Positions 11,286-24,828 of a stretch of 64,000 nucleotides of DNA are shown piece after piece. Below the pieces are notes generated by a model that ran no database searches, was not told the origin of the DNA, and was given only the letters and a program-made list of their open reading frames with translations. Position 1 is the first letter of the stretch; every line of letters begins with the position of its first letter. The stretch covers positions 533,625,071 through 533,689,070 of the forward strand of contig VDFB02193867.1 in the NCBI GenBank assembly GCA_007258455.2. Direction: 5' to 3'. The DNA comes from Sequoia sempervirens (lineage: Eukaryota; Streptophyta; Pinopsida; Cupressales; Cupressaceae). The translations under genes were made by a program, and so were the position numbers.

Positions 11286-12716
11286 GACAGAGATATAGAT
11301 TGAAGTGGTTGGGTTCAATGAACTCAAGACATTGTACCCTAAAGATCCTGATTTTACATAAGCTTGGAAAGCTTGCAAAGAGTCTATTATAGTTGATAGG
11401 ACGAAGTGGTTAGATTTCATAATCCAGGATGGCATGTTGTTTAAGGGAAGCCAATTATGTATCCCGAGGAGTTTCATGAGGGAGAACCTGATAAAGGAGA
11501 AGCACAATGGAGGAATGGCAAGACATTTTAGTCAGGATAAGACCATTGCCATTATCAATGAGCATTATTATTGGCCTCAGTTATCACAAGATGTGAAGAA
11601 GTTTGTGTAGAGTTGCAGGATATGTCAAATGGCTAAAAGAGTGAGCCAGAATACTGGGTTGTATCAGCCCTTACCTATACCAGAGAGGCCATGGGAGGAT
11701 ATAAGTATGGACTTTGTTCTTGGTTTGCCAAGGACACAGAGAGGGAATGATTTAGTATTTGTGGTAGTTGATAGGTTTTCAAAGATTGTTGACTTGTTCT
11801 TCAAAGAAGTGGTGAGACTACATGGTTTTCCAAAGAGTATAGTCTCAAATCATGACAAAATTTGTTGGGTACTTTTGGAGGACCTTGTGGAAGAAGTTAA
11901 AAACATAGTTGAAGTTTAGTTCTGCACACCATCCACAAACTGATGGGCAAACTGAGGTTGTGAATAGAAGTCTGGGTAACCTACTGAGATGCTTGGTAGG
12001 AGATAAACCCAAGGGATAGGACTTGATCTTTCCATAGGAAGAATTTTCTTACAACAATTTTGTCAATAGAAGCATCGGTAGATCACCATTCCACATTGTG
12101 TATGGAGGCAGTCCCAGGACCGCTCCAGAATTGAGAAAGATGGACCAAGAGAAGAAGACTAGTGTTGAAGCCGAAGACTTTGCAAAGCACATCAAGAATA
12201 TACATGACAAGGTAAGAGAACATATTAACAAGATGAATATGTAGTATAAGCCTAAGGAAGATCAGAAGAGGAGGTATAAGGAGTTTCAGATTGGTGATGA
12301 AGTGATGGTCCACTTGAGGAAAGAAAGGTTTCCAATGGGAACCTATAACAAATTGAATATTAAGAAGTTCGGTCCCTATAAAATTGTGAAGAGGCATGAA
12401 TCAAGAAATGCATATGAGGTAGAGTTTCCAAATGGAGTCAATATTTCCCCTGTGTTTAATATTTCAGATTTGATAGAGTATCATGAAGGTGGCACAGAGG
12501 AAGTATCAACAATAGAACAGTGTGGCATTCTAGCACCTACTTCAGAGAAGGAGTAGATTGAAGAAATCCTAGATAGCCATGTGGGAAGGAGTACTAGAAA
12601 CAGACAATATGAAGAATATTTGGTGAAGTGGAGAGGAAGGATTGTGGAAGATTCATCTCTGCTGTCTAAGGTAGAGGTTGACCATTTGGGTTTTCCTCAA
12701 CCATCTGAGACATGAC
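11286..12716 (+). pseudogene. gypsy pol: integrase with C-terminal chromodomain, damaged
   Basis: The HHCC zinc finger is readable (GGMARHFSQDKT ... SCRICQMAK). The catalytic core starts [20 protein letters not shown] with the first Asp present. The core then jumps from DRFSKI to [13 protein letters not shown], missing about 20 residues usual in the family. The second catalytic Asp (SDRD in relatives) is Asn (SNHD). A frameshift follows near 11890; the [13 protein letters not shown] block with the third acidic residue is recoverable downstream. From about 12557 a chromodomain-like segment (EEYLVKWRGRIVEDSSLLSK) closes the protein. In relatives, chromodomains steer integration to modified chromatin. 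Confidence 0.88.
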
Positions 12717-12746
12717 GGTGTCACTTCTCAAATTACCCTGGGTGTC

Positions 12747-13592
12747 TGATGCAGGAGCATCCAGTGGTGTGAGGGAAATCTTGCATCACCCAAAAACATG
12801 CTTTCCTGTTGTTTGCTTTTTGTAGATGTTTTTTCATTTTTGGATACTCTTTTCGTCGAATAATAGTTTCCAACTTTTAGAACTGCTTTTCTGCTTTTTC
12901 TGCTCAACTGCTATTTTTAGCAGGTGTGAATTTGAAGGTGTGGGAAGGTTCAAGATAGAAAAATAGGCACTTTGGAAAAATAATTAAGTCAAGATCATTC
13001 ATGGTTTGAAAGTTATTCAAGTTCCAATTTCTGATTTTTGCCCTAAAAACCTTCTAAGTCCAGTTTGAGGCACTAAACGGTTCCGGATGGGCCCAAAAAT
13101 TTGCAAAAACACCAAAGTAGATGCCATTGGCCCTACTTTGTGGAAAATCATCTTTTTGAGAGCTTTCTGAAAAGGTATTATAATTGAAGATCTGACAGTC
13201 AGATTAAAAGTTATGGCTTCCAGAAGTTAGTGCATATTTTAGAAATGTGCTAATTTTTTAATGTGAATTATATTTGAATTTCAAATTATAATTTTGGCGC
13301 AAAACTGCCAAAACACATAACTTGGATGTTGTTTCTGGCTCCAAACCGAAAAGGGGCTATTTATGGGCTAGTTGCTGATTTTTGGGTAACTTTTTGGGGA
13401 AAGAGTTTGCATGCTGCGAAAAGGGGATTTTCTGTAATTCTGTAATTTTTCCTGAAAATTTTGTAGCTTTCATGTATCTCAGAGCTCGAGGATTTGAGAT
13501 TCTCTACATGTAAGAAGTTCCATATTTTTGAATAAAATATTATTCTCTATTGTGTGAGTGTTGTTCTGTGTCTTGGGTTTGATTCCTCGTCA
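12747..13592 (+). repeat. 3' LTR of the gypsy element
   Basis: 846 bp, beginning TGATGCAGGAGCATCCAGTG and ending CCTCGTCA, followed by the target duplication AAAAG at 13593-13597. Collinear over its whole length with 7247-8113, with scattered substitutions and small indels. Confidence 0.9.
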
Positions 13593-13597
13593 AAAAG

Positions 13598-14345
13598 AGA
13601 GAGATATATGAATTGGTAATAAATAATGGTGACTCCAAGTAGTAACCTATGAACGAGGAAGATAGAAAACCCATGAATTGTTCACAGTCATTGATGTAGA
13701 TAAAATATTGTGGGGAAAATATGAAGCTAGACTTCATACAAACATTTGGAGAAAAAAAAAACTTTGAGGCACAAAGAAATTGGAAGTCTTCTAGTGGATG
13801 ATTTCAACATAAGAAAATTTGGATGATTTTGACGTAGATATTTATAATTCTACAAATATTACTTCTAGTACTTAAAATAATATTTCTTCTATTAATCAAA
13901 TTATAAATATTTTGATTCTTTAGTTTTGAAACTAGAAAAATAATCTTCTATAATTATTGTGAAGTTTTTTTGCCTTAGTTATTTTTATTTTTGGCTTGTA
14001 TAAATGTTTTCAGTTTCAAGTTCAATTGTGTTCAAGGAGAATTATCGGAATGGTGCACAGTACGCCATGTGGTGGCTGAACAAATTTCATCTCTCGTCTT
14101 CCTTTTGAGAGAAATTTTGGGACATGGGTTGACTCGTCAGGCATTTTCTTGAGAGCTATATTCATGAGCTTGGAAGTTTTCACCTTGTTGAAACGTAACC
14201 TATTTTTCATGGGAAGATTGCATCTCCTACAGAGTGTTATGTTTGGGGAGTTTATCAGAGCTAGCTGGCCTATTTTCGTTTCTTGGTTTTTAGGATGGAA
14301 TTTTGTAGTCAGTGCCTCAGAATAATGTAATCGGTCAACTAGAAT
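13598..14345 (+). other. Flank of the gypsy insertion, likely continuation of the older remnant
   Basis: To about 13850 there are open segments in shifting frames (for example VINNGDSK and KLDFIQTFGEKKNFEAQR) that may continue the coding remnant at 6669-7246. From about 13990 the sequence resembles no coding family. The last few tens of bases lead into the satellite array. Confidence 0.35.
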
Positions 14346-17300
14346 CACTCTGAGCTATGTTCAACTGGATCGGTCCCTTAAGAGTCTAAAGTGCAAAATG
14401 ATTACAAACTTCAACATGTTGTTACTCAAATACCATGGAACTTAGAAACTTCTCATTTGATCCTATCAGATCAAATTGTGCCCCTCTACAATAACCTCTC
14501 TTGGTTTTAACTATCTCAGAGGCATTTTCCCATGGTGTTGAATTTTCAATTGAAAAAGTCATCAAATGCAAATAGTTGAAAGTTGCAAAGTAGTGCAACT
14601 TTTGTTCTGCAACTGGTGTGATTAAATAAACTATTTTAACATATCTGAATAGGTATTTTTACACTACGCATGGTCCTCTTCTACACCCAAACACGTGGAA
14701 TCAATCCAAACTATGTTCTACCAAATCAATCCCTTGAGATTCTAAAGTGAAAAATGACTACAAAATTTAGAATGTTGTTACGCAGATATTGTGATGCTTA
14801 GAAATTTCTTATTTGAGACTATATGATCATGTTGAACCCCTCTACAATAACCTCTCTTATTTTTTTCTATCTCAAAGTAATTTTCCCATGCTGGCAAATT
14901 CTCACTTAGGGAAAAAGTTGTCAAATGCAAGTAGTTGAAAGTTGCAAAGTGGTGCAACTTTTTTTTTGCAACTTGTGTGAAAAAATAGACTATTACAATG
15001 TGTCTAAATAGGTATCTTTACACTATAAATGGTCCTTTTTCATATGTAAACATACGAAATCACCCCAAGCTATGTTCAACTGGATCGATACCTTAATAGT
15101 CTAGAGTGCAAAATGGCTACAAACTTCAACATGTTGTTACTTGGATATTGTGACACTTAGAAAATTATTGTTTGATTCTATGAGATCACGTTAGGACCCT
15201 CTACAATAACCTCTCTCAATTTTCACTATCTTAGAGGCATTTTCCCATGTTAGAAAATTTTCACTTGGAGAAAAAGTTGTCAAATACAAGTCGTTGAAAG
15301 TTGCAAAGTGTGTGCAACTTTCATTCTGCAACTTATGTGACCAAATAGATAGTTCCAACACATTTGAATAGGTATTTTTACATTAGGCATGGTCCTCTTT
15401 CATATCCAAACACACATAATCACTCTAAGCTATGTTCAACTAGATCAATCCCTCTAGAGTCCAAAATGCAAAATGACTGCAAACTTCAACATGTTATTAC
15501 TCAAATACTATGATGCTTAGAAACTTCTCATCTGAGCCTATGGGATCATTTTGGGCCCCTCTACAATATCTTCTCTTGGTTTTCACTTCTTGAAAGAATT
15601 TTTCCATGGTGGAAAATTTTTACTTGGCAAAAAAGTTGTCAAATACAAGTAGTTGAAAGTTGCAAAGTGGTGCAACTTTCATTTTGCAACTCGTGTGACC
15701 AAATGGACTGTTACAATGCATCTAGATATGTATTTTTATGTTGGCATGGCCCTCTTTCACACCCAAACATGCAAAATCACTTTGAGCTACGTTTAACTAG
15801 ATTGATCCCTTAAGAGTCCAAAGTGCAAAATGGTTGCAAACATTAGCATGTTGTTACTTGGATACTATGAAACTTAGAAAGTTTTTGTCTAATCCTATGA
15901 GATCACATTAGGCCCCTATATAATTACCTTTCTTAATTTTCACTATCTTAGAGGCATTTTCTCATGGTGGCAAATTTTCACTTAGGGAAAAAGTTGTCAA
16001 ATGCAAGTAGTTGAAAGTTGCAAAGTAGTGCAACTTTCATTCTACAACTCCTGTGACCAAACAGACTATTCCAATGGATCTAAATAGGTATTTTTATGTT
16101 AGGAATAGTCATCTTTCACACCTAAACACATAGAATCACTCTGAGCTATGTTCAACCCAATTAATCCCTTAAGAGTCCAAAGTGCAAAATGGCTGCAAAC
16201 TTTAGTATGCTATTACTTGGATATTGTAATGCTTAGAAACTTCTCTTCTAAGCCTATGGGATTAAAATGGGCCCCTCTATAATAACTTCTCTCAGTTTTT
16301 TCTATCTCGAAGGTATTTTCCTATGGAGGTGAATTTTCACCTAGGGAAAAAGTTGTCAAATGCAAGTAGTTGAAAGTTGCAAAGTGGTGTAAATTTTGTT
16401 TTACAACTCATGTGACCAAACAAACTATTCCAACGCATCCAAATAGGTATGTTTACACTAAGCATGATCTCACACCCATACACGTGGAATTGCTACTCCG
16501 AGCTACATTCAACCAAATCAATCGCTTAAGAGTCCAAAGTGCAAAATGGTTACAAACTTTAGCATGATGTTGCTCAGATACCATGATGCTTAGAAAATTC
16601 TCATCTGATCCTATGAAATTGCATTGGGCCCTTCTACAATAATCTCTCTTAGTTTTCACTACCTCGAAGGTATTCTCCTGCAGTGGAAAATTTTCGCATG
16701 GGGAAAAAGTTGTCAAATGCAAGTAGTTGAAAGTTGCAAAGTGGTGCAACTTTTATTCTGCAACTTGTGTGACCAAACGGACTATTCCAATGCATCCTAA
16801 TAGGTATGTTTACGCTAGGCATGGTCCTCTTTCACACCCAAACATGCAAAATCATTCTAAGCTACGTTTAGCTAGATCGATCCCTTAAGAGTCCAAAGTG
16901 CAAAATGACTACAAACTTCAACGTGCTACTCAGATACCATGACACTTAGAAAATTCTTATCTAATTCTATGGGATTCAATTGTTCCCATCTATAATAATC
17001 TCTCTTATTTTTCTCTATTTCAGAGGTATTTTCCCGTGCTAAAAAATTTTCACTTGAGGAAAAAAGAACTGTCAAATGTAAGTAGTTGAAAGTTGCAAAG
17101 TGGTGCAAATTTTGTTCTGCAACTCATGTGACCAAACAAACTATTCCACATACATCTCAATAGGTATTTTTACATTAAGCATGGTCCTCTTTTTCACCTA
17201 AATACGTGGAATCACCCCAAGCTACATTCATCTAGATCGATCCCTTAAGATTCCAAAATACAAAATGACTACAAACTTTAGCATGTTATTATTCAGATAC

Positions 17301-17790
17301 CGTGATGCTTAGAAACTTCATGTCTAATCCAATGGGATTGCATTGTGCCCCTCTATAATAATCTCTTTATTTTTTCTATCTCAAAGGAATTTTCCCTTGG
17401 TGGCAAATTTTCACTTGGGGAAAAAGTTATCAAATGCAAGTAGTTGAAAGTTGCAAAGTGGTGCAAATTTTTTTTTGCAACTTTTGTGATCAAATGAACT
17501 ATTCTAAAGCATTTAGATGAGTAATTTTATGCTAGGAATGGTCTTCTTCATACCTAAACACATGGAATTTCTCCAAGCTATGTTCACTCGGCTTGATCCC
17601 TTAAGGGTCCAAAGTGTGAAAGGGAAAAAAATCTCTAATGGGCTATTACTCGAAAGCCATGATGCTTACAAACACTCCGTTTGAGCCTACAGGATCACAT
17701 TAGACCCCTCTACAATAACCTCTCTTGGTTATGTCAGAGTTGTTTTCCTGTGATGTCCAATTTTCACTTGATGGCATTTCAAACCAAAAA
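14346..17790 (+). repeat. Satellite array, about 9.6 units of ~358 bp
   Basis: The anchor GTTGAAAGTTGCAAAG recurs at 14575, 14934, 15293, 15652, 16010, 16369, 16726, 17085 and 17443, spacing 357-359 bp with no exception. Units begin near (C)ACTCTGAGCTATGTTCAAC and include TTAAGAGTCCAAAGTGCAAAATG, CCCCTCTACAATAACCTCTC and a hairpin. Neighbouring units look roughly 80-90% alike. Open frames inside the array recur unit by unit and are not genes. The period is close to twice a nucleosome repeat, as in many plant satellites. Confidence 0.93.
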
Positions 17791-20700
17791 TCTCATATCT
17801 AGATTTATTGAAGGAAAACATAAGGTTCCTCACTAATTTTCTACATAAGATTTAAAAGTTTAACCACACAAATTTTCAATCATAGATAACCTCTTTCAAA
17901 ATCTAGAGAAATTAATTTTCAAACATGGTAGACAATATTTTGTTCACAGAATATTAAATCTAAAGAAATAATAATTTGAAAGAACCTGGAGTCCTTCATT
18001 TGATTTTGAATCAAAACATAGTAGCCTTCTTCCTTTTTTGATAGTAGAACCCCTCTAAAGTTTCTTCTCAACTTCCTTTATTCAACTCACTTCTAAATTA
18101 ATCTTTTTAATCTTTTCTTACATAACAACTTTCACCAAGAAGCAAAAAAACCTATTTTTCTTTTCTTAAAAAAAAAAAAAATAGAAAAATCATTGTGTCT
18201 AAAAACCCCTTCACAATAAAAATAAATAATAATAAATAAAGTTTTTCTTCTTTTTCCTAAAAAATCCTCCACATTCATTGGTTATTTTCTTGCTTTTAAA
18301 AGCTCACACTTATCTCACAATTTTTAATTAAAAATTAATTATTTTCTCATGATATTATCCTCACAAGATATTCTCTTCTGATTTTCTAATTTAATATGAG
18401 GAAAAAGATAATATATAATTATCATCATCATTATTTATTTAAATTAATTACTTACACTTTTAATTAATTAAATAACTTTTTAATTTACAATATATTTAAA
18501 ATTCAACATTTTACTTACAATTAATCAAAGCAACAAAACAACATTAATTAATCTTATAAAATAAAGATTAATTAAATAACCACTAACCATAAATAAAATA
18601 AATAATCAACAATTCAAACAATACAAAGACAAGGAAAAAACCTAAATCATGACACAACAAAAATCACAATGGGATGATGGACTTGGGATGGGGACACTTC
18701 CTTATCAACTCCCTTTTTCAACATCATACTTGTTGGGTTAATTTAATGTTTTCCCTATCCTGCCGAAATAGGTGGAATCAAGACTTTATTCCTTCAAATC
18801 CTGCATACAAACAATCATCAAGTAACATGTAAATCTCCATTGTAGACACACCATGAAAGGAAATTGTGGGGTAGCAGGGTGCTTGTAAGCGAGTGATGCT
18901 ACTCTGTCCTTTCACCAAGACTCACTAACAGCCACATTAGAAAACATAGTATCATAGAATCACAACATCAACATATATAATATTAAAGAAAACCATAGCA
19001 TAATCAAATAATCTAACCAGCACATAAATTATCATAAATCATCATAATAATGTCAAGTGCAGCAACCAACTAAACTATGATTCCACACACAACCAAGTCA
19101 GTGAACTAATCACCACCACAAACCAAGTATCAAACCAACACATATGAGTATCAAAGAGTAGCAAACAGTATCAGCAACATGGGGGTATTACACCAACTAT
19201 CATCTTTTTTGGGCTCTTAAAAATAATATTTCAACTTTTGCAACAAAAGGGCTTAAAATGAAATTTAGGACACAAAATTACTAGAGTTGGTTTGTGGATT
19301 TAACAAATGAACAAGGAAAATTTTTACATTTCCTTTGGTGCTTAAAAAGAAGTCATTATTGCTTTGTGGGTTTAAAAAGAACATGTGCTACTTTGTTTTG
19401 TGATTGCTAACTCAAACTAATACCATTGAAAAGATGTATGCACTTCTCTCACACCACACGGTGATCTTGAGAATCAAAAGGCTTTTTGGTGGTCTTAGAT
19501 TGAGATAAAGTGATTGCCTCCATAGTTCATTTTGGGAACTAAAATTGAACAAAACATCTTGCGATTGTGAGTAAACCAATCGCATGTATTCTCTCTTTGT
19601 TTCTCAAAAATTATCGATCGAGTTACAGATATGTTTGCTTGCTTTTGTTTATCTTAGAGGGCTTTCCTTGGGGAGAAAGTTCTCACCCAAGGGAACAACT
19701 CAACTGGTTACTCTCTAAAGCTAAGAGTATTTCCAATCAGGATATAAAAGTGGGTACTAGAATAAAGGCTAGTATCATGTGGTTGGCTCTGATGAGAAGG
19801 GAAGCAATGGTCTCTCACCTTGATGGGTCAACTCATATGAATGAAAAGTCTGAATTAAAACTCTTGTTGTAGAAAGGCCAAAATCCCTATCTATTTGTTG
19901 GTGCAATAATGGTCGTTTTGAAGCCACCCCACACTTTTACAGTTTTTAGTAGAAATTGAAAGTATGCCATGGGAGTTTCATGGGTACTGATGCTTGGCTG
20001 CCCCAAGAAGTGAATGTCATGGAGGGGAGCCAATGGGGTGAAGCATCTAACTATTCACTAAAAGTAAGCGTAGGTAGACTTGTCCAAGTGGGGACTCAAC
20101 AAATATAGTCTTTCATATCCATAGGACTATGCTTGTTCTTGGTTACAAAACCATTTGCTTGCTCGAAAACATTTGGAAACAAACATTTAACATTGTCATC
20201 AAAACTTCAAACCCTTTAGGAAGCAAATACAATTGACCAAATTCATGTTTTATTGCTTGCCCTTGGGATTTTATCCTTAGAGGTTTTTAAACACTTGGAT
20301 TTATATCTCAAATTTCTTACTAAAGTTAATAATAAGTAACCCTTGCCTTGATTTCATCAAAGTTCCAAATGATATATCTTGTGGAATGAGAAGTTAAGAC
20401 ATTGGACTTCTAGTTCGAAAGCTAAAACAAGAAGTGTGTTTGTGGTAAAAGCAATTCATTAAACAAGATTAAATCAATTGGACCCCACACATGTGCTTGT
20501 TTATCTTGTCTTATGGTTTTCATGTAAACAATGGTCTTTTGGTTTGAATTACTCATAGGAGAAAAGCATGTTCTTCACTATCTTGGTCTTGTAAAGAAGG
20601 TCCTTTTTAGGCTCATTTAGGATCAAAATTAAATACTTCATCCATTCCAAAAATTTATCATCTCCATCCCACAAAAAAATTTAGAGCTTTGGAAACATAA

Positions 20701-20965
20701 TTATTTAGACTTGGGTACATCCTTAAACCAAATCAAAATCATCTATTTAGTTAGGTATGTGTTGATGAATCCTTCCTCACATACCTAGCTTAATTATCAC
20801 CTTTTTGAACAAATTCATCCTAAGATCACATCTAACATCTTAGGGTTTACAAGTTCATTATCCAAATCAAACTAATCAAAATCAAACCCTAAGTCTAGCA
20901 TTGATCCAAAGTTCCTAAATGTTCAACACCCATATCATTCACCCCTTTCATCATTCATCTCATAA
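17791..20965. other. AT-rich intergenic sequence, no supported gene
   Basis: 17800-18650 is very AT-rich with TTAATTAA-type runs. A 101-codon frame at 19567-19872 has no recognisable domain. The sequence near 19660-20120 has a more balanced composition and could be the leader of the decayed LTR element that follows, but no 5' LTR matching 26795-27840 is present. Confidence 0.35.
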
Positions 20966-22230
20966 TTGGTCCTACACACCTTAGAGGTCACTTTTGCAAC
21001 AAGGTCAAAACCCAAGAAGAACATGGAATACAAACTTCATCCATACATCATGAGTGGTCGAAACCCACCAAACTATCAAAGCCTTGCAATGTCAATTGAT
21101 TATCAAAACTCACATTTATACAATCTATACATGGGATCATTATCTCCTCCAAAATTCAATGGTACAACAAATGTGAGTATGCCCAATCTAAATTTTGGAA
21201 CACCTTTTCTGATGGTAGATTTAAATCCAAGTTGAAACTTACAAATATATCAACCAAACACTCAATGCATGAGTCTTCAACACAACAAAATTATCCCACC
21301 AAATCCATTCATGCCAAATGTGAATATACCAAGTACAACTTTACCAAACATGAACATTTTGAATCCACGCTTGGTAAACTTTGGGATATATATGTTTTTG
21401 AATCATATAAATGTTGTTCAAAGTCCAAACAATATATTAACAACTCCATGCCTTGATCCAAGTGAAGATAACACCATGCAAAATCAATGCAATATGATTC
21501 CCAACCACAAAATTGTTCAATTTCAACCTATAATGCCAAATCCAAACATCCTCCCAAATCAGAACATTGTCCAAAATCAATTTGTCCATGATCCCATGCA
21601 AACACCACAAGTGTACATTCCAAATATTCTTGAACAAAATCCAAATCAACCATATCAAGGGCTTGCGAATATCAAAATCAAGATCAAAACTCACTAGATC
21701 AACTTGCTTCACTTGCCAAACTAATTGACTTATTGAGCCAAGACACATCTTCACTTCAAGATCAATACACTCTACCATTGGTTGAACCATGTCATCAAAG
21801 CATTGAGTTGTGTCCACAACCACACCAAGAACAATATCTCTAATGTCAAGAACTCAGATATCAAGATCGACCACATCAACAAATCTAGCCCCTACATCTT
21901 GAAGATAAATCACCACATCTCAAAGATCAATCACCACATCTCCAAGATCAATCATCATGAGGTCAATTTAAAGTACAAATACCACAATGTAACAAACAAA
22001 AATACCCACCACTTGGGAAACCAATCAAATTGGTTATGCAACAGTTGGTGGAGGGATCTCATTAAAATACCCATCTATGAGAACTATCAAGAACCCCTGC
22101 TAAAATTTCTTTGGTATGACAAGAAGCACCTTTTTGAGTATCACAAAATAAAGGGACACACAACATTAAATTGTGTTTGACTCAAAAATTTCATTCAAGA
22201 CCTAATTGATCAAAAAATAATAACTATTGG
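20966..22230 (+). pseudogene. Decayed gag-like region of an LTR retrotransposon
   Basis: Three open segments in different frames (20966-21235, 21269-21697, 21782-22180) encode a low-complexity protein rich in Asn, Pro, Gln, Ile and His (for example PNPFMPNVNIPSTTLPNMNI). Near the end is LFEYHKIKGHTTLNC followed by LKNFIQDLIDQKI. This resembles the C-x-(F/Y)-H-x4-GH-x-T-x-x-C ... LK-x-I-x-x-LI motif at the end of plant gypsy gag proteins, with the first Cys changed to Glu. The region sits upstream of a polypurine tract and LTR in the same orientation. The family call rests on that short motif. Confidence 0.5.
21902..21960 (+). repeat. Coding minisatellite, ~21-bp period
   Basis: AAGATCAATCACCACATCTC-like units repeat about three times and encode a KINHHIS heptad in the frame 21782-22180. 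Probably replication slippage within the gag-like region. Confidence 0.65.
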
Positions 22231-24828
22231 GGACAATGATTAGGATTCAACTACTAATGATGGAATTGACAATCTCTCCACCACAATTGTTGAAAATAAT
22301 GATAAAGATCTTGAAGATGTTCTACCTCATCTAAAGATCAAATCAACATACATCAAGAGTCACTTTTTGATCGTGATAAGAATCCCTCAACAATATCTGA
22401 CAATGATCTATTTCAAGGAGTGTTAACATTATTTGATTCTATAATCAATGACCCATTGACCAATGATCATGTTTAAAATGTCTACATCACCTAATGAGTT
22501 AGAGGACATATCTCAAGAATTTATTCTAAAGCATGATCAACATCTCTCACCAAAGTCAAGCAATGGTCCTTTCCAAGACATATTCACATCCTTTGACCTC
22601 ATGATTGCCAATATTGAAGGAATCTTCAACTAAACACTTGATCCAAATTCACTAAAAGATCAAGAGGATATTAAGCCACTTCCTATGCCTAATGACAATG
22701 TACAAGAATCCTTTGTAAGAAATACGTCCTTTGAAATTGACCCATGTCACAAACTTGATCCAAAGCATGTCGAAAGCAATTCCGAAATCATTCAAGATCA
22801 AGAATTTGTATCTCCAAGATACTACAATGATCTAATGGACACTCTCTTATCTATACCAGATGTATTAAATGATGATCATATCCACATAGCACATACTCCA
22901 TCTACCCATGAGATACTTTCTTTGGATGGACACTTAGATGATCTTCATTCAGAACATGATTCCTTTACTCTTGACATTATTACACAAAAGGGAAGGTTAT
23001 GGATTCCTATAGTCAAACTAAATTTTCAACATTAGGATCAGATATATCCCAAATTTAGACTTAAGACATCAGGTACGAAGGTATCCAGCCTTATCCACTC
23101 AAGGAAACAAGTCAGATGGAACATGACATTCCAGAGCTAGTAGAGCAGCAAATTAAAATGCCATATACAGTGGTCATTTATTAGAGAATGCTTACTGAAC
23201 AAGACATCCCAAAATAATCAGAATCAAGGAATGAAGGTGCTACTACCACCATACTAGGGGAAACTTTATCTAGTGCAAGCATCAACATAGGGAGCATGAA
23301 GAATCCTTATAATGAAACCGATGCCAATACTATAACCAACCACATCAGGAATCTTCATCCACCCATCACCCCATCCACAAATTGGGACCAACATCAAAAG
23401 GAATAGTTGAATCAAAGCACAAAGAATGCTATCAAATCAAAAGAAGCTAGGAAGTACAATGGACAAATTAAATACATATGGATACCAAAGAATACAAAGA
23501 AATACTATCCCTATCAAACTCCATTAGTCAAAGAAAATATGGGGAAAAATAAAAAAGGGAAAAGTATCCATCAAAGATGTCCACAAAGTTAAAGGCAGGA
23601 TTCTCAAGAAATGCACAAGGTATATCAAGCAGTTGGTCCTAATTCCATGCATACTTTTGTATCCACCCATCATTGCTCATCTTCCCAAGTTTGGAGAGTC
23701 AAAGGTTCTAAACTATCAACCAATCCATCGTTTATCCCTAAACACACTCCATCCACACCTCCACGCATGATATCCAATTCTCACATTGACCATATATTGA
23801 CAACCACCCTTCATCATAAGGATTTAGAAGGAACTCTATCGCGATGGCACACAAAGAAAATTTTAACTCTGGTATCAACAAAGTAGATCAGGAATCTCAA
23901 AAGTTTCTTTCAAGTGCACGTATTTTGGAAAAGAAACTTCTTCAAGAAGGATATCAATGGAAAAATATGACAAAATCATCTACATTGACACCACTAGGTG
24001 GTTCATCTTGAGTTTCAAATCTTTCAAAAAAATCAAAAAATCAAAAAACATAAAATTAAAAAAAAGGATTAAAAATAGTAAAGAGAAAAATTGTCCTCTA
24101 GTGAAAACCACTATGGTGGTGCTTTGGACAGGTACCATGATGAAAACTTGGAAAATAGGCATCATGTGTAAAATCGAGCATCTGTGTGGGTCAGTTTAGG
24201 TGAAAGCATCTTATCCCATCCATAATAAATTCAAAATTCCATCCACCTTATCCATAATAAATCCATTTCATCCATGAACCATTTATCCAATCCGTTTTCA
24301 TCCATCTACATCCATCTTGATCTTGAAAGAGTTTGGCACACACTTTACACTTGTTTATGGTAAACATCTTGACATGAGTTATTTTCATTGATCCTATCCT
24401 ATGAAACACTATTTGAGCCATGAAGCATTATCCATATGAGAATTCTTTATCCAAACACCTTATCTCATCACAAGATAATCCATATCCCTCCATCCATACA
24501 TCTATCCAAGCATTCATCCATGAAATTCTAAGCATTGCTAGATATTTACATCTTGCCTCGAGAATAAATCTTGATCTATATCCTCCAACTTATGTGGTGA
24601 TCTGAACACTGGCAAATGTAAAATCAAATTGGTCAAGCATTTGTGAGCCAAAATCCAAATCACTAGCCCATGGCATATTTTGATAAGAATATGTTCCTTA
24701 TCAAGTTTTATCTTCAATTAAACATCATTCCAAACAATCAATATCATTCATGTCTAATGTGTACTTCAACGTCACATCAAATCATTCAAACATCTTTAGT
24801 TTCAAACCAAGCTTCAAAATCCTAATCG

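Larger units (their letters stand above)
7247..13592 (+). mobile_element. Ty3/gypsy chromovirus, structurally complete, inactive
   Basis: A 6,346-bp element with LTRs at both ends (TGATGCAGGAG...CTCGT(C/T)A), a primer site matching initiator tRNA-Met over its first eight bases, and gag, protease, reverse transcriptase, RNase H, integrase and chromodomain in that order. This order plus the chromodomain identifies a plant chromovirus. The two LTRs differ at about nine of the first 135 aligned bases, so the insertion is old. Every domain carries stop codons or lesions, and it cannot encode its own enzymes. No clean polypurine tract is visible before the 3' LTR. Confidence 0.93.

Noticed and set aside
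16370..17108. Frames starting MHHFATFNYLHLT as a gene family
   Set aside because: They recur with the 358-bp satellite period and are antisense readings of the repeat hairpin region.
14346..17790. CRISPR-like array
   Set aside because: The period is 358 bp with homologous units throughout and no short repeat/unique spacer structure; the organism is a plant.
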